NCBI RefSeq assembly: GCF_014633365.1
Contig: NC_068339.1
Coordinates: forward strand, 2,423,001-2,487,000
Direction of reading: 5' to 3'
From: Diospyros lotus
Lineage: Eukaryota; Streptophyta; Magnoliopsida; Ericales; Ebenaceae
DNA length: 64,000 nt
Part shown: positions 58,027 to 64,000 of the stretch, in pieces
Numbering within the stretch: position 1 is the stretch's first letter
Layout of the letters: the number at the start of each line of letters is the position of its first letter
Notes under the pieces: generated by a model
What the model saw: the letters and a program-made list of their open reading frames with translations, nothing else
What the model was told of the DNA's origin: nothing
The model's database searches: none
Translations under genes and position numbers: made by a program

Positions 58027-58920
58027 ATGATTGAAAATCTAGATCGGCCGCTTGCTGCCACGGATCTGGAGGCCGGCTGGTGCGGGAGAGCCGACGGCGA
58101 GAAGTGGGATCCGATGGCTGTCCAGAAGTACTTTGAGGGTGGCATGCACCGTGGCCTGAACGGTTCAAGAAAGCCTGTGGAAATATTGCTGGGTATCTTG
58201 CTTATCCGTATATTTGTTCCGTCTTTTGCATAGGTCTTGTTTCGCTGCTCGATTTTCCATCGGTTCTGCTGCTTTTATCGTGATAGGCTTAACTTCGATG
58301 TGCCATTCCATATGATCCTTCTTTCTCGAATGCCTTCTCTTGTGGAAGAGGCATTTACAGAAAGAAATTTATTTTTATGCTTAATCTGCTGGTTTTGTTG
58401 ACCTTTTTTCGGCCCCCAATTTCTTTTTTTTTTTTTTTTTTGGGTGTAGGTGACTTTGCCGTCAATGCTGTACGAGGGAAGTGGAGCGAATATGCATTGA
58501 CAATAAACCCAGGACAGGTGAGAAATGAGAACAGATAAAAAAAAAATAAGGTTGTTTAGTTTAATCATTGCTTCCCGTTACTGGTTATGTTATTGAAATT
58601 GGTGGCATTACCTGAGATGTTTCATTTTTTATTTTGTAGTACATTGTAGACATATTAAAGTCACAGTAGTCCAACCGCCATTGTTCTGTCCACTACTGGT
58701 CCAGCTTCCATTGTTGATATGTGTCCAGATGAATCCTTTAATTTGGACATTTGGCGGCTTCAAAAAATGGAAGCAGGAAATGCAACTGGTGTAGGAAGCA
58801 AGGTGAAGGCTAGCACAAAGTTTTTCAACTCTGTCCAAAAACTGCCACTTCCTTCACTGTCTTCCTGGTGCATATACAATGCGATTGTGTTGCCGGTGCA
58901 CCTGGCTCCCCGGCTTTAAG
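58027..58920 (+). pseudogene. AHL-like gene copy 5
   Basis: Exon 1 (58027-58192, 166 nt, fully open) encodes MIENLDRPLAATDLEAGWCG, then [20 protein letters not shown]. Exon 2 (58450-58517) gives GDFAVNAVRGKWSEYALTIN-PGQ in the same phase. Exon 3 (from 58640) begins YIVDILKSQ and shares with copy 3 the 2-bp deletion that breaks the PPC frame (cacagtagtcc). The 3' block (gcggcttcaaaaaatggaag) is at 58756. The first exon alone would give a 68-residue product reading into the intron. The shared lesion shows that copies 3 and 5 separated after the gene had already died. Confidence 0.68.
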
Positions 58921-59002
58921 GCTGATGTCTTCCACATGTCTTTTGGTGGGCATGAATGGGAAATTTGTATCTGTAATTGTTGTGTGGGTAGGAAAACATG
59001 AA

Positions 59003-59173
59003 TGCTTTTGAAGAGGCCATGAATTGTAATTTGTGTTTGTACTGCTGCTTTTGAAGAGGCCATGAATTGTATTTGTGTTTGTACTGCTGCTTTTGAAGAG
59101 GCCATGAATTGTAATTTGTGTTTGTACTGCTGCTTTTGAAGAGGCCATGAATTGTAATTTGTGTTTGTGCTGA
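59003..59173. repeat. 43-bp minisatellite (four copies)
   Basis: tgcttttgaagaggccatga starts at 59003, 59046, 59088 and 59131, each followed by attgtaatttgtgtttgtac. The single-copy ancestor is at 48552 and a two-copy form at 52889-52980, so it expanded locally after the units duplicated. Confidence 0.95.
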
Positions 59174-61096
59174 CATACCAGTGGCTTCAAATAACAAACT
59201 ACTATGGTTTTTGTGATCTAAGAGTTGGTGTCTAACCTTTTTAGTGATATCTAGCCTTAAACTAATGAGTAAGGTGTCTAACCCTTCAGTAGCTTTGAAT
59301 AGGAGACGGAATAATTACAAACAATAGCTTTATATATCAATCAAAATATATAATATTATATAATTTTATCATTAATTTATTTCTTGAATCAAACTATTGC
59401 ATGTCACTCATGGCTATTTAATTTGTCTTTTCTATTTTGTTTTATAATGTCAGTAATTATTTTCTTTTACAGGAGATATATTTAAAATTTCGAAAAGATT
59501 AATGCCTTCTCTATTTACAATTCCAATTTGGGGTGATGGTTCATGTTGATATAATTTTATAATATTATATAAAAAATATATACAAAAATTAATTAAAAGT
59601 TTTTATACACCACTCAAGCTCGACCTCTATTTTTTTTTCTTTTGATAAGAAGAAGTTTAAAGCATTTAACATGTTTTAAAATTATTGTGGATTTAATAAA
59701 TTTTAGGATATTTTAATAAATTTAAATATTTAATACTTAATAGAACAAGTGACTTATATTTTAATTTAGCTAGAGATGACATTAATTGTAATGATTAATT
59801 CTTTATAATATGAATTATTTTAATTTTATTAAATATTAATAAATATATTTCACTCCATGTCCTCCATTAAAATCTTTAAGATCTTCAAAATCTTGGTAAC
59901 GGAAATCTTGAGAATGCATGAATCTAGGGTTAGGGTTAGGGCTTGAGAATGTTTTAAAAAGGCATATATGTTGGATTGAGTTTGAAGATAGGATTAGGGG
60001 TTGATAAGATTTAGAGCAATGTGTGACTTCTCGATCAACGACTTGCTTGCAATGATCAATGAATTGCTCGTGACAAGTAAATTTCTCTTTGACGATGCAT
60101 TTGATGACTAACATTTCTTTTTCTCTAGATTTAACAGTTCTTTAGTAAGTAAATTTTGACACAAAAAAAATTTTCCATGCAAAAAATGGTGTGAGTAGAT
60201 TCCGACTTTAAATGATCTCATATAGTTATTTGTTTGGCTTGATGATTCAAATTTTTTACAGAAGATGGAATTGTTTCTTTCTAAACAATGAATCAATGAT
60301 TTACCACATTTGTCGATTTGCCCAGAGTTAGCGGTTCTGGCTGTCGGAATTGCTCTAGAGGCGGGGTAGAGGACAAGGAGGATAGTCCACATGGTGAAGT
60401 CATGGTTCGAAAGAATATAGAAAACTAAATATGCAGTAGCTGGAGAAGCAGACAACTCTGCTAATATCAAATGAGGTTTCGATTCCTACAACGATGTTGG
60501 ATCAGATACGGGCAAGAAGGCAGCCTCACGACGCTTATAACTCCAAAAACATGCTGCCATGGGTTAGATTTCTATTTAGCCATTCAATGCGAACTATAGA
60601 TTTGCACATCACGGACCAACTTCGAAGTTTTCCAACTTGGATGAGGCCACTTTGACGGTCCCCCAATTTTGGCAACGTCCCCAAATCTACAGCACTGCCG
60701 ACGGTTTTGATGTGACTGAGACAATACACACACCAATATAATCATCTAAGAAATTCTTTGAAATTCGTATTACCAACCTGGAAAACTCGACTCCTTTCAA
60801 ATTGATGGGGAGTTTAAATCCTAGAAGGATAAGTCTTTGTAGAAATCTTTATTTCAATCCAACTATTAGTATTAATATTATAATTTTGCTTGCTGGTAAT
60901 GTAAACATTTTAAGGGTTTAATTTGGGGGATAGCCTCCATCGCTCTTAAAGCATAAAGCAGGTTTATCTTTTTAAGATATGAGAGTTTGTGTTTGTCTTA
61001 CTTCTCAGTGGTCAGAAATGAGAAATTGTATCTATTTTTTATTTGGATTGAAAAATATGATGCTTTGAAGAGGCAATGAATTGTATTTCTATGATT
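59174..61096. other. Array spacer, no supported gene
   Basis: AT-rich DNA with ctagggttagggttagggct at 59925, a decayed counterpart of 29857-30123 at 60290-60500 (open on the minus strand but without a recognised motif), and the aatgagaaattgtatctatt block at 61017. Resembles 53400-56200 minus the insertion at 54856. Confidence 0.6.
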
Positions 61097-61104
61097 GTGT
61101 TGAC

Positions 61105-62081
61105 TAGGAGTGTTCAAAAAAACTGCCAGATTGTGGTTTCCGATCGAACTGAACCGGATCGGACCGAACCGGCTGATTTTTTTGAAATAGCGGTCCGGTT
61201 CAATTTGGAAAACTGCCAAACCACGCGATTCACGGTTTGGTAGATCGACGGTTCAATTTTAAACTGAACTGCCTGCATATATAATATATAATGTAAAAAT
61301 ATATATAATTTAGATATTATAAATATAAAAAAGGGCAGGCGGTCTTCGACTCTTCCTCTCCTCTCACTCTCCTATTTTCCCCCCAATTAATCAAACCCTA
61401 ACCCTAAGCCTTACCTTCGCTGCCGCTGCCACTGCCTCCCATTGCGTTGAGATCCATTGCCCTCCACTGCTGATATCTCCACAGCCTTCCACTGTCGCCA
61501 TCCACAACGCTGTAGCCGATGGTTGCTGACTCGTTGCATCTCACTCTCACTCTCGTTCTCTGCTGGTGGTCTGGTCGCTGTGGCGCTCCCTCTGCCTCTT
61601 TGTCGCTCTCGGCTTTGGTTCATTGCACGTCGACCTCTCTCTTTCTTGCTCTCAGACCTTTCACTCTTGATCCGTTCTATGGACGTTAACTTCGGGCAGC
61701 TCGGTGGCCAGCGGTAGCCATTGTGCAGGCTGCCCAGCGCCCCTGCCTCTCTCTCGCTCTCTTTCACTACCACTATAAGTTCTCTCATTCACTGCTCTAT
61801 TGGGTTCCAGGTGACTATTCTATGGGTTTAGTTGCTGGCATATTAGGGTTTCTTGTTTCTCAAATTGCAAAAATAGATTGCTCGGTCTGTTAAGAGGTGC
61901 AAACCGTATTTGGTGTATTTTTTTGGCCAAACCTCTGCTTTTAATCAATATTGCATCAGACCGCGAAACCGCACCAGACCGCATCGTAATTTGGTGCGAT
62001 CTGGTGCGGTTTCGCCAACCAAACCAAACCGTGCGGTTTGATGTGTTGAAAATTGTCCAAATCGCACCGTGAACACTCCTA
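61105..62081. mobile_element. hAT-type non-autonomous transposon (977 bp)
   Basis: Termini TAGGAGTGTTCA at both ends (inverted) are flanked by a perfect 8-bp duplication GTGTTGAC at 61097-61104 and 62082-62089. The sister unit at 56228 (ggttgtgttgcctaacaaat) supplies the empty site. Subterminal regions are rich in short motifs such as accgaaccgg and gcggttt, typical of hAT ends. The interior 61340-61800 is C/T- and GC-rich (ctgccgctgccactgcc) with 60-125-codon frames on both strands but no hAT transposase. It may be a captured gene piece. Confidence 0.9.
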
Positions 62082-62194
62082 GTGTTGACGTAGAAATGGT
62101 ATGAAACTGTCAAATTTAGGTGCTTTTGGCATTTGTTTGTTCCTTTTCTTCTTTGGCTATTTTGCAAAGCTCCCCTTAACATATAGAAAAGACC

Positions 62195-62353
62195 AGGGGC
62201 GGATGTAGTAGTAGATTTGGGGAGAGCTGGCCCTCAGATCCATAAGCCATTTCAGTCCTCCTTCCCCCAAATGGGCCAAAGTTTTCTTGCAGATTTGGGG
62301 GAGGGCTAAATCTGGGGGGAATGCAGCCCGTGGCGTCCCCCCACCCCCAACCT
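62195..62353. mobile_element. Possible short MITE (caggggcgga...)
   Basis: About 160 bp of GC-rich sequence (caggggcggatgtagtagta to gtggcgtccccccacccc) interrupts a block that is continuous in the sister at 56335-56360. A cagggg-cgg start is common in plant DNA transposons, but a matching inverted end is weak (ccccccaccccc) and no target duplication was fixed. Confidence 0.35.
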
Positions 62354-63211
62354 TTGCACAAGATTTATTGAAATATGCTTAGTATTTTCTAATTGTTATT
62401 TGCAATGGAAAGAGAAGAAGGATGCACTGAGCGTACTAATTCTGTTGGATGATGCACTACTTGTCTCCAGCTTTAATTCTTTATGGTGAGAAATTTGGTG
62501 CAGCCCTTTGCTTGTAATTTTCAAGTAACTTATTCTAAAGTTACTTTTGGCAATATGACTTATATTTTGCTTATATTATCAAATTGTAGTGAAGTCTAAG
62601 GAAGAGATCTCTAATGGTGGGAAATTTGATATGATCTTAAAAGAAGTTGGGTAGCTATTGTATTCTCCAAAATATGAGGGGTACTGCCTAACTAGATGTT
62701 AGGGTAATGTACTCTTAACTAATGGATATAGAGGGTTTAAATTCTAGGCCCACTAGCACACTACAATGCCAACAATTCTCTCCTCTCTCCCCTAAAATCT
62801 CACACATAAAGGAAGAGAGTTTCCAGAATCAAGAACAATGATGGCCGAAGAACCCACATGGTAAGATTTTTTTATCCTTTTATTTTTTTTTTCACATTTC
62901 TTTTATTGTCTTCACTTGTTGTTCAACAAATGTATGTTGGTTTGTTCAGCAATGTATATATATGTACATATCTTTGTGTTAAATCAGAGCCTGTAGTTTA
63001 TATACGCCTGTGAAATTAGGTGATTTTGGCATTTAACTGTTTTCTCTTTTTAGCTATTTGCAAAACTCTCTTTTCCCTTTTTTTTTTTTTTTTTTAAGTG
63101 AAAGAGATATGTACAAAACACAAACTAAGGCATACCCTAGTCTTTTCCTTTTCCTTTTCAGGAAGACTCTTGCACAGAATGTATTGAAATATACTCAGCT
63201 TGACTAATTAC
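62354..63211. repeat. Last array unit fragments
   Basis: Carries the agaagaaggatgcactgagc/attctgttggatgatgcact block (62410), the promoter-like gggaaatttgatatgatctt (62620) and a second 3'-type block (63160). Equivalent to 56390-57100. No coding frame is kept. Confidence 0.65.
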
Positions 63212-63477
63212 TGTTGGTATTTTATGAAGAAAGAAGAAAATGAAAGAGAAAAAAAATCAAAGCGAAAGTCCTTTTTTTTATTCAATCGTAAACTCCAATT
63301 TATACAACTAAAATGTAAATTGAAATGAGCATAAAGAGGAAAATAATATGGCATAATATCTATTCAAAACAACTAACAAACAATATCAGATATTTGCTAT
63401 TTTATTGGTTATGGATAATCCTATTTTATTTTGACTTCTTCAAACCACATCAGCAGCTACTAAGTCAAAATTCAACA
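63212..63477 (-). mobile_element. Copia-type 3' LTR with adjacent polypurine tract
   Basis: On the minus strand the LTR starts TGTTGAATTTTGACTTAG (63477) and ends CATAAAATACCAACA (63212), with a polyadenylation-like TGAATAAAAAAAGG inside. Just upstream on the minus strand is the purine tract agtctaggaggag, which primes plus-strand synthesis, so this is the 3' LTR and the element body extends to the right. To its left the array sequence resumes. The sister at 57085 (aactaattactatttcttg) shows the uninterrupted site, and the five bases next to the LTR are attac. The other LTR is outside the window. Confidence 0.65.
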
Positions 63478-63539
63478 CTCCTCCTAGACTTTGAGGCTGC
63501 AAATGCAAAGCATTTTAATTTTGGCATGACTTGGATATA

Positions 63540-63662
63540 GCATATGGGGATTTTATGATTTTATAGTTATGAGGCATAGATATGGTTATGGGTTTTGGGG
63601 CATAGGCATTTTTTTTTTTGGGTATAGGCATTTTTTTTTGGGCATAGGCATGGATATGGTTT
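63540..63662. repeat. Short minisatellite (ggcatagg...tttttttttggg)
   Basis: Repeats of gggcataggcatttttttt and atggatatggtt with variable T-runs. Lies between the Copia LTR and the TIC40-like fragment. Confidence 0.75.
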
Positions 63663-63740
63663 TTTGAGTAGAGTTAAAATAACTCCTCCTCCTCATGTTG
63701 ATAAGCAGCAGCTCTAGCTTCTCCTTCTTGTTGTTGTGAT

Positions 63741-64000
63741 CTGCAACATCCATTTAAATCTAGAAGGATTCCTCATCTGACAGATATATATGGATAAACC
63801 ATCTTCTGCACAGTTAGATCTTCCATCATTTTTTCCAAAGCTTCCACTAACAAACCAGAACTTTTTTTCCAGGCTGACGATGAACCTTGAGAAACACCAA
63901 CCTTAGATGCAGAAGCAGTTCCATTATGAGAAACTTGGTCCACAACCTCAGCATTCTTTGATGATTCTAACGCAGTTGTTTCCTCAAAACCTCCAAAAGA
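63741..64000 (-). pseudogene. TIC40 (fragment): TIC40-like coding fragment, open at the window edge
   Basis: The minus-strand frame entering at 64000 reads SFGGFEETTALESSKNAEVV, continues through SSSAWKKSSGLLVEALEKMM, then EDLTVQKMVYPYISVR and a stop at 63773-63775. In a shifted frame it resumes as QMRNPSRFKWMLQ down to 63741. The chloroplast inner-envelope import co-chaperone TIC40 has EALEKMMEDPTVQKMVYPYL, then PEEMRNPxTFKWML and NPQYRQQL, so this is its region just before the C-terminal Sti1-type domain, with a small deletion/frameshift replacing LPEE. Beyond FKWMLQ the similarity stops. The Copia LTR lies 264 bases downstream on the same strand. Whether the rest of the gene lies to the right cannot be seen. 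Confidence 0.7.

Noticed and set aside
58825..59197. Gln/Thr/Asn-rich repeat proteins on the minus strand
   Set aside because: They are translations of the 43-bp minisatellite in three frames. The single-copy ancestor at 48552 shows no such gene.
59925..59945. Interstitial telomere repeat
   Set aside because: Only two to three ttaggg-like words occur (ctagggttagggttagggct), and similar short forms recur as telo-box elements in the array. Too short for a telomeric remnant.
61411..61788. A 125-residue Arg/Glu/Ser-rich minus-strand protein
   Set aside because: It lies in a GC-rich, simple-sequence part of a hAT element, with an equally good frame on the other strand and no domain. Kept only as a possible captured fragment.

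Overview
This is nuclear DNA of a flowering plant, probably a eudicot. The signs are GT-AG introns, Helitron, hAT, PIF/Harbinger, Mutator-like, SINE and LTR elements together, and decayed copies of plant nuclear genes (AT-hook/PPC-domain AHL genes, the photosystem I gene PsaG, the chloroplast import gene TIC40, and an FT/TFL1-type PEBP gene). I found no clearly intact long gene: every recognisable coding region carries stops, frameshifts, deletions or insertions. All family names come from reading motifs by eye; no database search was run.

Layout. 1-1860 is a tandem array of a 593-bp AT-rich unit. About 2001-13373 is the body of a dead autonomous Helitron on the + strand (Helitron-like N domain, HUH/two-Tyr Rep, PIF1-type helicase). 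Its N-terminal exons are duplicated, it carries a tRNA-derived SINE (4527-4766), and a 2.67-kb solo LTR (7594-10262) splits the Rep exon. After about 900 bp of ordinary spacer, a second, non-coding Helitron lies on the - strand (14277-25741). It holds a 5S-rRNA-like inverted repeat, a hAT-like element, a PIF/Harbinger MITE and three LTRs nested inside one another, each with its own 5-bp target duplication. Both Helitron insertion points can be read to the base because an uninterrupted paralogue of the same spacer lies at 49080-50460.

25742-63211 is an array of degenerate repeats of one gene neighbourhood. Each unit has a conserved promoter and telo-box leader, a first exon with a decayed AT-hook-like sequence, and PPC-domain exons resembling AHL proteins. 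Five copies are visible near 38.8, 46.9, 47.6, 50.6 and 58.0 kb. Intron phases still agree between copies, and two copies share the same 2-bp lesion. Younger insertions interrupt the array: a Mutator-like element (26301-28131), an LTR fragment next to a 100-N gap, a PIF/Harbinger MITE (37742-38443) and a hAT element (61105-62081). Sister units often supply the empty site. A PEBP exon remnant (28589-28761) and a PsaG pseudogene (45451-45829) also lie here.

The right edge holds a Copia-type 3' LTR with its polypurine tract on the - strand (63212-63477). A TIC40-like coding fragment follows on the same strand and runs off the window (63741-64000).

I see no evidence for a new biochemical system. 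The most informative content is the internally calibrated record of nested insertions and the decayed AHL-like array.
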